From positions 1 to 43,113 of the forward strand of contig NZ_JADEYQ010000019.1 in the NCBI RefSeq assembly GCF_022627575.1: a stretch of DNA of 43,113 bases, given 5' to 3'. The stretch is from Sphingobacterium rhinopitheci. Its GTDB lineage: Bacteria > Bacteroidota > Bacteroidia > Sphingobacteriales > Sphingobacteriaceae. The notes beneath the pieces are model-generated. The model was not told where the DNA came from. It saw nothing but the letters and a program-made list of their open reading frames with translations, and made no database searches. Below are positions 32,563-41,485 of this stretch, piece after piece (within the stretch, counting starts at the first letter, position 1; the number at the start of each line of letters is the position of its first letter). The position numbers and the translations under genes were made by a program.

Positions 32563-35343
32563 ATGAGAAGATTACTCCTATCAATTCTATTTTTATTTTT
32601 TTCTATTAATACCTTTTCACAGACCAAGATTTCTGGAATAGTTGTAGATGGTGCAGATAATGGGAAATTAGAAAAGGCTTCTATAGCCATTCTGAATCAA
32701 GTAGATTCTATCTTAGTAAAGTTTGCCTGGACCAAAGATAATGGTTCGTTTTTATTGACAGACTTAGATACAGGTAGTTATAAACTGATCGTATCCTATC
32801 CAAAATATGCCGATTATACTAGAGATTTTCAACTAACAAACGAGGATATCAATATCGGTACACTCAAATTGTCCAAAGCAGCTTTGTTATTAGAAGAAGT
32901 ATCGGTAACAGGTGCTGTACCTATAGTACTTAAAGGGGATACTACAGTTTATAATGCCTCTAGTTTTCAGGTCGCCAAAGATGCAAATGTAGAGGATTTA
33001 CTGAAAGTATTACCGGGAATCACTGTAGATGCGAATGGTAATATAACCGCTCAGGGCAAAGAAGTAAAGAAAGTATTATTGGACGGAGAGGAATTTTTTG
33101 GGAATGATCCTAAGTTAATAACGAAAAATATCCGATCTAATATGGTGGATAAAGTAATGGTATATGAAAAGAAATCTGATGTAGCAGTACGTACAGGGAT
33201 AGATGATGGAGAACGTACCCAGACCATAGATATCACCCTGAAACAAGACATGAAAAAAGGTACTTTCGGTCAAGTATTAGCAGGTGGAGGTACGGATCGT
33301 TATTACGGATTCAAAGGGATGGTTAACAAATTCAAAGGATCGGAAAAAATTGCTGCTTATGGCATATATTCTAATGATGGAATGGTAAGTCTCGGTTTTG
33401 AAGATGGACAGAAGTATGGAGTGGGAGGTAGCACTAATGTTCAAGCCGAGGATGGTGCTATTTTTATTACTTCTTCATCGGACGATGTTGTAAATAGTGG
33501 ATGGGCGGGTAATTATAATGGTAATGGTGTACCTACAGCATTAAATCTAGGCGCTAGTTATTCCAATAAGTTCAATAAAGATAAGCATAAGTTAAATGTC
33601 AATTATCAAAGAGCCCAAATGTCTGTGGATAATAATAGAACTTATTTTTCTCAAAATAATCTTCCTGATATCGCTCGAATAGAAAATTCTACAGGCTTTA
33701 CCAATAATGAGACAAAGAATAATAATGCCAATGTGCGCTATGATTTTAAAGTGGATTCTTTAGCAGATATAACCTTCAAATTTGGCTATGCACAAACGAA
33801 TAGAGATAATAAATCATATAGCAATTCGCAAGATCAAAACTTGGATTTTTCGCTCATCAATGAAGTGGAATCTGATGATATCGGCCATCGATCGAGTGAA
33901 AATATAAATGCTAGTATTTTATTAACCCGAAAGTTTCTAAAGCTTCGTCGATCCATTACTTTAAATTCTTCTATAGCATCAAATAAAGATAATGGAAATG
34001 CTAATTATTATTCTTTAACTCAATTTGCTAACAATGATCCAAATCTATTAATTGATCAGTATAAGACGGATAATTCAAAGAATACTAATTTCAATGCTTC
34101 TTTGAGCTATTCAGAGCCTCTTTCCAAAAGATGGACTGGAACGGTCGGTTATGCTGTAGGGAATAATACTAACGCTATCTTGAATAAATCTTTTGATAAA
34201 GATCCTTCAACAGGATTATACGATATATTGGATCAAAATCAGTTAAATGATTTTAATCAGCATACGATCAGTAATGCGGTGAATGCAGGTGTTAATTATA
34301 AGAATGATAAGTTAACATTTAATGCCAGTAATAGATTTAGTTTTGAAACAGTAGAGCGCGTTTATAATACCTTGAATAGTACCTTGAATAGAAATCAACA
34401 ATCTGTTGCTCCTACGGTATCGGCAAATTATAAAATCACGAAAAGTAAAAATTTGAGCTTTTATTATAATGGACGTACTACACAACCATCCTTGAATCAA
34501 ATAGAACCCTTGAATCAGAATAGAGAAACTGTGGTCAACTATTTACCAAATCCTGATCTGCAGTCTGGTTTTAGAAATTCGTATAATCTTTATTTTAATT
34601 CCTACAAACAAATAAAGGATCAAAGCTTTTATAGCAGTATCTATATGACGCAATCTTTTAATGCTGTAACAGCAAAAGTAAACTACTTTAGTGAGACGGG
34701 GAAAAGGGATATTCAATATGTTAATATTAAGAAACCAAATACATATATTTCCTTTTATTCCGAATATCGTCAACCTATATGGAAGCGGTTTAATTTGAGT
34801 GGAAATTTAGGCGGTAGCTTGAATTATAACAATTCTTTTAACTATCTGTCTGTAAATAATGGAGAATCAGAATTAAACAATAATGAAACGTATAATATCA
34901 CCCCAAATATTGGATTTAATTCTTATATAGCTGATAAATGGAGCTTTTATGTAAATGTCAATCCTGGATTTCAGTTTATGAAATCTACTTTACAGCCAGA
35001 CTTAAATAGTAATACATTTACTTTTAGTTCTTATTTTAATTTTAATTATACTTTAACTAAGGGTATCAAAGTAGGTTTTAATGGGAATCAATCTTACGAA
35101 GCTGCCACACAGACATTGAAAGCTTTCAATGTCTTCAATATGAATGGTTTTATCTCTAAGAAATTCTTTAAAGATAAATCTTTGGAGACACAGCTATTTG
35201 TAAATGATATCTTCAACCGCAATAGCGGAGTGCGTAGGAGTCAAAGTGGCTATGCTTTTACACAGACAACCAATGATGTGCTGCATAGATATGCTATGCT
35301 CAAGTTGATTTATAATTTTACCAGTATGAAAGGAGGCGAATAA
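32563..35343 (+). CDS. Outer membrane beta-barrel protein (OMP_b-brl_3), copy 2
   Basis: A 926-aa paralogue of the protein at 13617-16331, with the same plan: signal peptide (about 1-19, ending NTFSQ), carboxypeptidase-regulatory-like domain (about 20-105), plug-like segment with LKGDTTVYNAS, VEDLLKVLPGITVDANGNI, LLDGEEFFGNDP, NIRSNMVDKVMVYEKKSD and GIDDGERTQTIDITLK, then a barrel. The plug-like part is much more conserved between the copies than the barrel, where only short blocks (SYSEPLSKRW versus SYSEPFSKKF; QSGYAFTQ versus QSGTQLTE) agree. It is followed 1 nt later by a GLPGLI gene. Likely exported to the outer membrane; cargo unknown. Confidence 0.88.
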   Translation: MRRLLLSILFLFFSINTFSQTKISGIVVDGADNGKLEKASIAILNQVDSILVKFAWTKDNGSFLLTDLDTGSYKLIVSYPKYADYTRDFQLTNEDINIGTLKLSKAALLLEEVSVTGAVPIVLKGDTTVYNASSFQVAKDANVEDLLKVLPGITVDANGNITAQGKEVKKVLLDGEEFFGNDPKLITKNIRSNMVDKVMVYEKKSDVAVRTGIDDGERTQTIDITLKQDMKKGTFGQVLAGGGTDRYYGFKGMVNKFKGSEKIAAYGIYSNDGMVSLGFEDGQKYGVGGSTNVQAEDGAIFITSSSDDVVNSGWAGNYNGNGVPTALNLGASYSNKFNKDKHKLNVNYQRAQMSVDNNRTYFSQNNLPDIARIENSTGFTNNETKNNNANVRYDFKVDSLADITFKFGYAQTNRDNKSYSNSQDQNLDFSLINEVESDDIGHRSSENINASILLTRKFLKLRRSITLNSSIASNKDNGNANYYSLTQFANNDPNLLIDQYKTDNSKNTNFNASLSYSEPLSKRWTGTVGYAVGNNTNAILNKSFDKDPSTGLYDILDQNQLNDFNQHTISNAVNAGVNYKNDKLTFNASNRFSFETVERVYNTLNSTLNRNQQSVAPTVSANYKITKSKNLSFYYNGRTTQPSLNQIEPLNQNRETVVNYLPNPDLQSGFRNSYNLYFNSYKQIKDQSFYSSIYMTQSFNAVTAKVNYFSETGKRDIQYVNIKKPNTYISFYSEYRQPIWKRFNLSGNLGGSLNYNNSFNYLSVNNGESELNNNETYNITPNIGFNSYIADKWSFYVNVNPGFQFMKSTLQPDLNSNTFTFSSYFNFNYTLTKGIKVGFNGNQSYEAATQTLKAFNVFNMNGFISKKFFKDKSLETQLFVNDIFNRNSGVRRSQSGYAFTQTTNDVLHRYAMLKLIYNFTSMKGGE

Positions 35344-35344
35344 T

Positions 35345-36136
35345 ATGAAAAAGTATATCGTAGTAAATTTGGTTTTGTTGTTTAGTATTTTTTCTGCTTC
35401 AGCACAATATGCTTATTTTGCCAATAGCGGTACAATAACTTATGAATCTAGGTTTCATTTGCAAAATTTTATTAAAAATCATTACCTCAATAAGCCTGTT
35501 ATGGATGTGTGGGATAAATTTTCCGTGGAGAATGTCGTGAAAAATGGCCCTCAGGAGATCTTAACCAAATATACCCTCAAATTTAGTGGTCAGGAAACAC
35601 TTTTTGAAACGATAAAAGAAGAATATCCAGACAACTATAGAAGTGGAATAGCTTACTTACCTACATTCAAAGATTCTAAAACATATACTGATTTTAGGAT
35701 AGGACAATATCAGCGTTTATTACCTTTTGGTGATGATGAGTTGATAGTTAAAGATACTGTGCCTATCGTAAAGTGGAAATATACAGATGAATACCGCAAT
35801 ATAGCAGGTTATGATTGTAGACGTGCTAATGGTATCATCCAAGATTCGATCTATGTAGTTGCTTTTTTTTCCAATCAACTAGCGATTCCGGCAGGACCTG
35901 AGTTGATACAGGGGCTACCGGGTGTGATTCTCGGCGTATCTATTCCATATTTAAATATCAATATGTTTGCTACTTCAGTGCAGTTGAACAATGATGTCGT
36001 ATCTTCTACCTTGACCAAAAAGAAAAAAGTTGTCCCTGAGGAGAAGGTTGTTGTAGTGAAGAAATTGAGATCTTCGGTTTACGATTGGTTAAATGACAAT
36101 GAATTTCAAAAAGCATTAAGACGAGTCTTTTTATAA
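35345..36136 (+). CDS. GLPGLI family protein, copy 2
   Basis: A 263-aa secreted GLPGLI protein with signal peptide MKKYIVVNLVLLFSIFSASA and mature start QYAYFANSGTITYES, close to copy 1. The name motif reads QGLPGVILG. The block KWKYTDEYRNIAGYDCRRANG is nearly identical to copy 1 and keeps its Cys. The tail is lysine/valine-rich (LTKKKKVVPEEKVVVVKK), then diverges from copy 1, although both end in FL. It begins 1 nt after the copy-2 OMP stop. Its last 6 bases overlap the stop end of the convergent sulfurtransferase gene. Function unknown; cotranscription with the OMP is clear. Confidence 0.87.
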   Translation: MKKYIVVNLVLLFSIFSASAQYAYFANSGTITYESRFHLQNFIKNHYLNKPVMDVWDKFSVENVVKNGPQEILTKYTLKFSGQETLFETIKEEYPDNYRSGIAYLPTFKDSKTYTDFRIGQYQRLLPFGDDELIVKDTVPIVKWKYTDEYRNIAGYDCRRANGIIQDSIYVVAFFSNQLAIPAGPELIQGLPGVILGVSIPYLNINMFATSVQLNNDVVSSTLTKKKKVVPEEKVVVVKKLRSSVYDWLNDNEFQKALRRVFL

Positions 36137-36146
36137 GGACTCGTCT
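36119..36146. terminator. Hairpin spanning both convergent stop codons
   Basis: AGACGAGTC (36119-36127) and GACTCGTCT (36138-36146) pair over 9 bp across a loop containing TTTTTATAA, which is where both genes stop. The stem is therefore coding sequence of both genes. It may act as the only terminator between them; there is no T tail outside the stem. Confidence 0.45.
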
Positions 36147-36970
36147 CCAATAGCAATTGGTAGGGTAGAGTCGGCGCCCCATTCTGCCCATGAGCCGTCA
36201 TATACGGCTATATTTTTGTAATCAGCTTCGTATGCTGCCAATGCCAAGACCGAAGCTGTAATCCCCGAACCACATGAAAATATATTTAAACCTTCTTGCG
36301 TTAATAGGCTAGATAATGTTTCTTTTACAGCTGTAGTATCTTTCATGTAGATGCCTGCTAGTACCTCTTCAAAAGGTATATTGTATGATTGTGGAATATG
36401 TCCTGAACGGACCCCCTCTCTAGGTTCGGGTATAGTCCCTAAGAATCGTCCTTTTCCGCGTGCATCTATGATACGTGTTGATTTTTCAGGTAATAGTGAT
36501 AGTACAAATTGGGTGTCGGCAAACCAATTGTTTTGTTTTTTGGCTTCAAAATTACCTAATTCGTTGGAGGTGATGTGTTCACTTACAGTCGGCAAACCAT
36601 TGGATTCCCATGCTGGTAAACCTCCATTGAGTACGTATACATTTTTATGCCCCATATAGTTGAACATCCACCAAGCACGTGGACTACTGTATACTCCCCA
36701 ACGATCATAAATGATAAGGATAGAATCATCGTTTATTCCTAATTGTTGTGCTTTAGCAGTAAAATTCACCATATCTATCATCGTATGAGGTAGACTTGTC
36801 GTATGATCTGAAAAATTATGCTCGATATCAAAGAATAATGAATTGGGAATAAGCTTTACATGGCTGTTATCAATTTTTTGATTGACTTTGTCTATCGTAG
36901 CATCCAATACTATAGTTTTTGGATTAGCTAATAATTCTTTGGACTGCTCTATCGTAATTAAACTCGTCAT
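36131..36970 (-). CDS. Sulfurtransferase (3-mercaptopyruvate/thiosulfate type)
   Basis: A 279-aa two-domain rhodanese. The N-terminal inactive domain (about 5-135) includes IIYDRWGVYSSPRAWWMF and VYVLNGGLPAWESNGLP. The C-terminal catalytic domain (about 155-275) carries the active-site Cys233 in CGSGITA. The loop CGSGxTA is the form seen in 3-mercaptopyruvate sulfurtransferases such as E. coli SseA, against CRKGVTA in thiosulfate enzymes, so mercaptopyruvate is the more likely sulfur donor. There is no signal peptide, so it is cytosolic. It converges with and overlaps by 6 bp the GLPGLI gene. Confidence 0.9.
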   Translation of the reverse strand: MTSLITIEQSKELLANPKTIVLDATIDKVNQKIDNSHVKLIPNSLFFDIEHNFSDHTTSLPHTMIDMVNFTAKAQQLGINDDSILIIYDRWGVYSSPRAWWMFNYMGHKNVYVLNGGLPAWESNGLPTVSEHITSNELGNFEAKKQNNWFADTQFVLSLLPEKSTRIIDARGKGRFLGTIPEPREGVRSGHIPQSYNIPFEEVLAGIYMKDTTAVKETLSSLLTQEGLNIFSCGSGITASVLALAAYEADYKNIAVYDGSWAEWGADSTLPIAIGDESL

Positions 36971-37047
36971 GGTGCTGTTTTTATAGTTATACTAAAGTAT
37001 GCATTTCCAAATTAATAGTTTGTTACTTTGGTTATTAATATTACAAA

Positions 37048-37079
37048 AAAGGCCTTCATTCATATGATTAAAGGCCTTT
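37048..37079 (-). terminator. Terminator after the lysine aminotransferase gene
   Basis: AAAGGCCTT (37048-37056) and AAGGCCTTT (37071-37079) form a 9-bp stem 22 nt past the gene stop. On the minus strand the hairpin is followed by TTTT. Confidence 0.75.
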
Positions 37080-37101
37080 ATCTTAATAAGTGTGTAGGTT
37101 A

Positions 37102-38394
37102 TTAGTGGTTTAAAACTTTTCGGATTATATCAAATGTTTTGTCTATATCGTTGATAGATACCGTTAGATGCGGTCTGAAGCGTATACTTTTTTCTCCACA
37201 GCCCAAAATCAATAGCTTCTGTTGAAATGCATCACTAACAAATTGGTCTCTTGTTTTTTCATCTTCAAAGTCAAAGGAACAAAGTAGCCCTTTGCCACGT
37301 GCATTGGATAAAAAAGGAAAGTCTTTTACCAATTGATGAATTTTAGCTAACATATAATTACCTAATTCTTGTGCTAAGAAAACAAGGTTTTCTTTTTCTA
37401 TCACTTCTAGTATGAGTTGAAAGCGAATCATATCGACCAAGTTACCTCCGAAGGTGGAGTTTATACGGCTTGACTCTTTAAAAACATGATTCTCTACACG
37501 GTCAAATTTATCCCTATTGGCTAGAACGCCACATACTTGAGTTTTTTTGCCAAAAGCGATTAGATCAGGGATGATACCATAATGTTCGTAGCTCCACATT
37601 TTTCCTGTCATAGCAATACCTGTTTGTACTTCATCTAATATAAGTAGGATATCATGCTCGTCACAGATGCTGCGCAATTGTTGCAAAAACTCTGCTCTGA
37701 AATGATTGTCTCCACCTTCAGATTGAATAGTTTCTATTATTAAACAAGCAATTTCATGTGGATTATTGGCAATAGCGTTATTTATTTGATCTATTGCTGT
37801 TTTTTCTACTGTAATAGTACTGGCTATAGATTCTTCCGTTAATGGGAATGTCAATTTCGGATTTATAATACGTGGCCAGTCAAATTTTGGAAAGTACATA
37901 TACTTTCTAGGATCCTTGGTATTGGTCAATGATAATGTATAACCCGAACGTCCATGGAATGCTTGCTTGAAATGTATGACTTGACTAGCTTCCTTTTCTA
38001 TTCCTTGAGAAATATTCAATCTCGTTTTCCAATCAAATGCTGCTTTAAGGGCATTTTCTACAGCCAATGCTCCTCCATCAATAAAGAAAGAGTATGATAA
38101 CTCTTCTGGTATGGCTACACGGGAGAATGTTTCCATAAATGCAGCAAATTGTTGTGGGTAAATATCTGATAGTGCTAATTTATTTATGGCTACATCTTCG
38201 AGTAAATGTTTATTCTCTAGTATATGAGGATTATTGTAACCGATAGGTGATGAAGCGAACATACTAAACATGTCCAAGTATTCATCCCCATTGATGTCAA
38301 CAATGTAAGAATTATGTGATTTGTTAAGGTCTATTACTAGCGGAAAACCATCCGCTAGTATGTGTTTTGCTAGTATTTTGTGTGTTTCTCTCAT
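37102..38394 (-). CDS. lat: L-lysine 6-transaminase
   Basis: Lysine 6-aminotransferase moves the epsilon-amino group of lysine to 2-oxoglutarate, giving 2-aminoadipate 6-semialdehyde, which cyclises to piperideine-6-carboxylate. The 430-aa class III PLP enzyme carries FIDGGALAVENALKAAFDW (about 105-123), FHGRSGYTLSLTNT, the Asp254 in LILDEVQTG, and the PLP lysine in LIAFGKKTQVCG (Lys283/284). The GKKTQVCG context is the LAT type rather than ornithine or acetylornithine type. It lies 23 nt downstream of an aldehyde dehydrogenase gene that would oxidise its product, so the two form a lysine-catabolic operon. Confidence 0.92.
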   Translation of the reverse strand: MRETHKILAKHILADGFPLVIDLNKSHNSYIVDINGDEYLDMFSMFASSPIGYNNPHILENKHLLEDVAINKLALSDIYPQQFAAFMETFSRVAIPEELSYSFFIDGGALAVENALKAAFDWKTRLNISQGIEKEASQVIHFKQAFHGRSGYTLSLTNTKDPRKYMYFPKFDWPRIINPKLTFPLTEESIASTITVEKTAIDQINNAIANNPHEIACLIIETIQSEGGDNHFRAEFLQQLRSICDEHDILLILDEVQTGIAMTGKMWSYEHYGIIPDLIAFGKKTQVCGVLANRDKFDRVENHVFKESSRINSTFGGNLVDMIRFQLILEVIEKENLVFLAQELGNYMLAKIHQLVKDFPFLSNARGKGLLCSFDFEDEKTRDQFVSDAFQQKLLILGCGEKSIRFRPHLTVSINDIDKTFDIIRKVLNH

Positions 38395-38417
38395 AATATA
38401 GGTTGTATGATATTAGG

Positions 38418-39947
38418 TTATAGATCAAATTTAATCCCTTGTGCTAAAGGTAAACTTGTTGTATAGTTGATCGTATTTGTCTGTCTGCGCATATACGCCT
38501 TCCACGCATCTGACCCTGATTCTCGACCACCGCCAGTTTCTTTCTCTCCCCCGAAAGCACCACCTATTTCCGCTCCTGATGTTCCGATATTCACATTAGC
38601 AATACCACAATCAGAACCATTTTGGCTCAAGAATATTTCGGACTCACGAAGATTTGAAGTCATTATTGCAGAAGATAACCCTTGACGTACCGCATTTTGA
38701 AGTTGGATAGCATTGTCCACTTCACCTGTGTATTTGATAAGATAAAGTATAGGTGCAAAAGTTTCATGTTGTACGATGTCGTAGTGATTCTCTACCTCGG
38801 CAATTACAGGTGTGACGTAGCAACCACTTTCATAACCTGCTCCTGTCAATACTTCTCCCGGAACTAGTATTTCTCCACCTTGTTTTTTGATTTCTTCAAG
38901 CGCTGTTAAGTACATATGTACAGCATCAGTATCAATAAGTGGACCCATATGATGATTCGTATCTAGAGGATCTCCGATTTTTATCTGTTTGTAAGCATCT
39001 ACTAAAGCGTTTTTGACTTTATCGTAAATACTTTCATGTATGATTAATCTTCTTGTGCTAGTACATCTTTGCCCCGCAGTACCGACAGCACCAAATACAG
39101 CGCCAATAACCGTCATTTTTAAATCAGCACTAGGCGTTACGATGATTGCATTGTTGCCACCTAACTCCAATAAACTTTTACCTAATCGACCAGCTACGGT
39201 TTTAGCTACTTCTTTCCCCATTCTTGTAGATCCAGTAGCAGAAACTAAAGTGATACGCTCATCTTCAGCAATCCATTTCCCCACCTCAGCGTCTCCTGTT
39301 ACTAAGGATGAAATTCCCTCTGGTAGATTATTCTTTTTTAATATATCTGCGATGATCTGTTGACAGGCAACGGCACAAATGGGTGTTTTTTCGGATGGTT
39401 TCCATACGATTACATTTCCACACACCAACGCCAATGCTGCATTCCATGCCCATACCGCTACCGGAAAGTTAAAGGCAGTGATAATACCAATAACGCCTAA
39501 CGGGTGGTATTGGTCATACATCCGATGGCCAGGTCTTTCGGAGTGAATTGTGTTACCGTACAATTGTCTTGATAATCCTACTGCAAAGTCACAGATATCG
39601 ATCATTTCTTGTACTTCACCCATACCTTCTTGGTATGATTTGCCCATTTCATAGGATACTAATTTCCCTAATGTAGGCTTTAGTTCTCTTAGTTTATCAC
39701 CTAGCTGACGTACTATTTCTCCACGTTTTGGTGAGGGGATATCACGCCATAGTAGCTTTGCTTTTGCGGCTTCCGCCAATACTTGATCATATTCATTGCG
39801 TGTGGTGCTTTTAACAGATGCTATTAATTTACCATTTGTAGGTGAGTATGATTTAATAATATCACCCTTCGCAAACCATGTGTTACCTGTTGAAGTACCT
39901 AGATTTTCAACATCTATGTTTATTGATTTTAATTCTTCTGTTGTCAT
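38418..39947 (-). CDS. Aldehyde dehydrogenase (2-aminoadipate 6-semialdehyde dehydrogenase type)
   Basis: A 509-aa ALDH of the ALDH7/AmaB type that oxidises 2-aminoadipate semialdehyde to 2-aminoadipate with NAD. The cofactor-binding region has TAFNFPVAVWAWNAALAL (158-175) and WKPSEKTP, with the Rossmann SATGSTRMG. The catalytic residues are Glu261 in LELGGNNA and Cys295 in GTAGQRCTSTRR. The GTSGAEIGGAFGGEKETGGGRESGSD segment near the C-terminus is characteristic of ALDH7A1-like enzymes. It is the first gene of the pair with lat; the neighbour makes its substrate, which supports the specific assignment. Confidence 0.92.
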   Translation of the reverse strand: MTTEELKSINIDVENLGTSTGNTWFAKGDIIKSYSPTNGKLIASVKSTTRNEYDQVLAEAAKAKLLWRDIPSPKRGEIVRQLGDKLRELKPTLGKLVSYEMGKSYQEGMGEVQEMIDICDFAVGLSRQLYGNTIHSERPGHRMYDQYHPLGVIGIITAFNFPVAVWAWNAALALVCGNVIVWKPSEKTPICAVACQQIIADILKKNNLPEGISSLVTGDAEVGKWIAEDERITLVSATGSTRMGKEVAKTVAGRLGKSLLELGGNNAIIVTPSADLKMTVIGAVFGAVGTAGQRCTSTRRLIIHESIYDKVKNALVDAYKQIKIGDPLDTNHHMGPLIDTDAVHMYLTALEEIKKQGGEILVPGEVLTGAGYESGCYVTPVIAEVENHYDIVQHETFAPILYLIKYTGEVDNAIQLQNAVRQGLSSAIMTSNLRESEIFLSQNGSDCGIANVNIGTSGAEIGGAFGGEKETGGGRESGSDAWKAYMRRQTNTINYTTSLPLAQGIKFDL

Positions 39948-40074
39948 GTAATGGTTTATATTATTCGAAAATTAATACAAAATAGAGAATATAATTTATT
40001 TTTTAAACTAAAGTTGTGAATTTGTTTTGTGTTTTTAAATGTTTTGCCAAATAAATCTTGGAATATCATGATGA

Positions 40075-40266
40075 TTATTGAATGTTGTTCTTCCTGTAGA
40101 TCGGATTTTTACCTGAAGTATGAATTATGTTTGGTTCTTTGTTTTGTTTAAATTCGGTACGATCTGGTATATCTTTTTTCGTACTAATGTTACTGCTATT
40201 GTTCGTTGTTTGACTGCTTTGAATTACACTAAAGAAAGGATATAATTTGGAAAACAAATTGCTCAT
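40075..40266 (-). CDS. Hypothetical small protein (63 aa), doubtful
   Basis: MSNLFSKLYPFFSVIQSSQTT begins a 63-aa ORF rich in Asn, Ser and Lys (TTNNSSNIS, EFKQNKEPNIIH). It has no recognised domain, signal peptide or membrane segment, and low-complexity composition could arise by chance in AT-rich DNA. It sits alone in a gene-poor region on the same strand as the ALDH operon, 127 bp upstream of it. Retained only as a possibility. Confidence 0.3.
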   Translation of the reverse strand: MSNLFSKLYPFFSVIQSSQTTNNSSNISTKKDIPDRTEFKQNKEPNIIHTSGKNPIYRKNNIQ

Positions 40267-40318
40267 TATCGATCTAGCATAAGAAATTAGCTCACATGAT
40301 TATTAATAATAGTAATAT

Positions 40319-40578
40319 GCAGCTTTTGAGCGGGCTACTTGGGTGGATGATAATAAATTTTTGCTGAATAGATTTCCGTGGAGAATTACCATAATGTAGG
40401 TATGGTTTTGGATGTTACACGTGAATCACGCTATTATTGGCTGTTATGGGAATTGATTAGGATTTTTCAATAATGTGGCATATAATGAATTTGGAATCCT
40501 TATTCACATAGGATGGAACTCATGATAGCTATGTTTTGTCTATGGGGCAAGACATTACAGGGGTTATCTTTTTTTAAT
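40319..40578 (+). pseudogene. Possible frameshifted gene remnant
   Basis: Plus-strand translation gives peptide-like runs that end by frame change: FERATWVDDNKFLLNRFPW (from about 40325), VGMVLDVTRESRYYWLLWE (about 40397-40455), FNNVAYNEFGILIHIGWNS (about 40464-40520) and DGTHDSYVLSMGQDITGV (about 40512-40565). Each piece is aromatic-rich and less biased than the surrounding AT-rich DNA. I cannot name a family, and the alternative is chance. Confidence 0.3.
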
Positions 40579-40629
40579 TGGTTTATATATAGAGTTTTTG
40601 CTATTTTTAAATAAACCTATTATAATTTT

Positions 40630-41373
40630 ATGCGCTATTTATTTCTCTTCGTCTTATTTTTTTATCTCAATAATGCTTTTGCTCAAAAAAATGTGCTTTT
40701 TGAATTTGGAGATGCCAAATGTCTGAATAGCTTGATTGATGGCAAATCTGTTGATCAGCCTCTTCGGTGGATTGATGTTAATACTTCTTCCGATACTTGG
40801 GAGGTCAATGGGGATATTTTAGTTTCTACAGGTAATCCTATTGGTGTTATACGTTCTGAAAAAATGTATCAAAATTTTATATTACAGGTGGAGTGGAGGC
40901 ATCTTCAACAAGGTGGTAATTCAGGTGTTTTTGTATGGTGTGATGCCTTACCTGATGCTGAATCACGTTTGCCTAATGGCGTAGAGGTTCAAATGTTAGA
41001 ATTGGATTGGGTCAATCAAAATAAAAAAAATGGTGAAGTACAACCCATAGCTTACGTTCATGGTGAGTTATTTGGCGCTGGTACTGTCACTACTGTTCCT
41101 GATAATCCAAGGGGAGAGCGTAGCAAATCTATTGAAAATCGGTGCCTTGGTGTGGGGCAATGGAATAAGTATACTGTAGTTTGTATTGATGGGACAATAA
41201 AATTATCTGTAAATGGTAAATATGTTAATGGGGTACGCTTAGCCAGTAATCGCAAAGGATATTTGTGTTTAGAAGCTGAGGGAGCGCCTATTGAATTTAA
41301 AAATTTACATCTTATAGAGCTTGATGGAGGCGTGATCTCTGATCAACATATTGTAAAAGAGATTTTGAACTGA
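40630..41373 (+). CDS. DUF1080 (3-keto-disaccharide hydrolase-like) secreted protein
   Basis: A 247-aa exported protein with signal peptide MRYLFLFVLFFYLNNAFAQ. The mature part is a jelly-roll concanavalin-like domain of the DUF1080 family: TWEVNGDILVSTGNPIGVIRSEKMYQNF, the hallmark LQVEWRHLQQGGNSGVFVW (about 87-105), GVEVQMLELD, and WNKYTVVCIDGTIKLSVNGKYVNG near the C-terminus. Members are implicated in carbohydrate breakdown, including hydrolysis of 3-keto-glycosides, but the substrate here is unknown. It is monocistronic and converges on a nucleoside hydrolase gene. Confidence 0.9.
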   Translation: MRYLFLFVLFFYLNNAFAQKNVLFEFGDAKCLNSLIDGKSVDQPLRWIDVNTSSDTWEVNGDILVSTGNPIGVIRSEKMYQNFILQVEWRHLQQGGNSGVFVWCDALPDAESRLPNGVEVQMLELDWVNQNKKNGEVQPIAYVHGELFGAGTVTTVPDNPRGERSKSIENRCLGVGQWNKYTVVCIDGTIKLSVNGKYVNGVRLASNRKGYLCLEAEGAPIEFKNLHLIELDGGVISDQHIVKEILN

Positions 41374-41444
41374 TCTGTTCTTAGGCGTTGCAATTTAGAT
41401 TACTCCTCTTAATACGAAGCATTTCAAATATAATATTCGCTAAC

Positions 41445-41480
41445 CATGACCAGGTGATGTACAAACATCACCTGGTCATG
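41445..41480. terminator. Hairpin between DUF1080 and nucleoside hydrolase genes
   Basis: Arms CATGACCAGGTGATG (41445-41459) and CATCACCTGGTCATG (41466-41480) pair perfectly over 15 bp with a 6-nt loop, between two convergent genes. There is no T tract on either strand, so it may be a factor-independent terminator of weak form or an mRNA 3'-end stabiliser. Confidence 0.55.
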
Positions 41481-41485
41481 AGAAA

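Larger units (their letters stand above)
39948..40629. other. Gene-poor region between ALDH gene and DUF1080 gene
   Basis: This 682-bp region holds a doubtful 63-codon minus-strand ORF (40075-40266) and a stretch (40319-40578) that reads as successive peptide-like pieces in different plus-strand frames, possibly a decayed gene. No terminator or consensus promoter was found. Confidence 0.45.
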
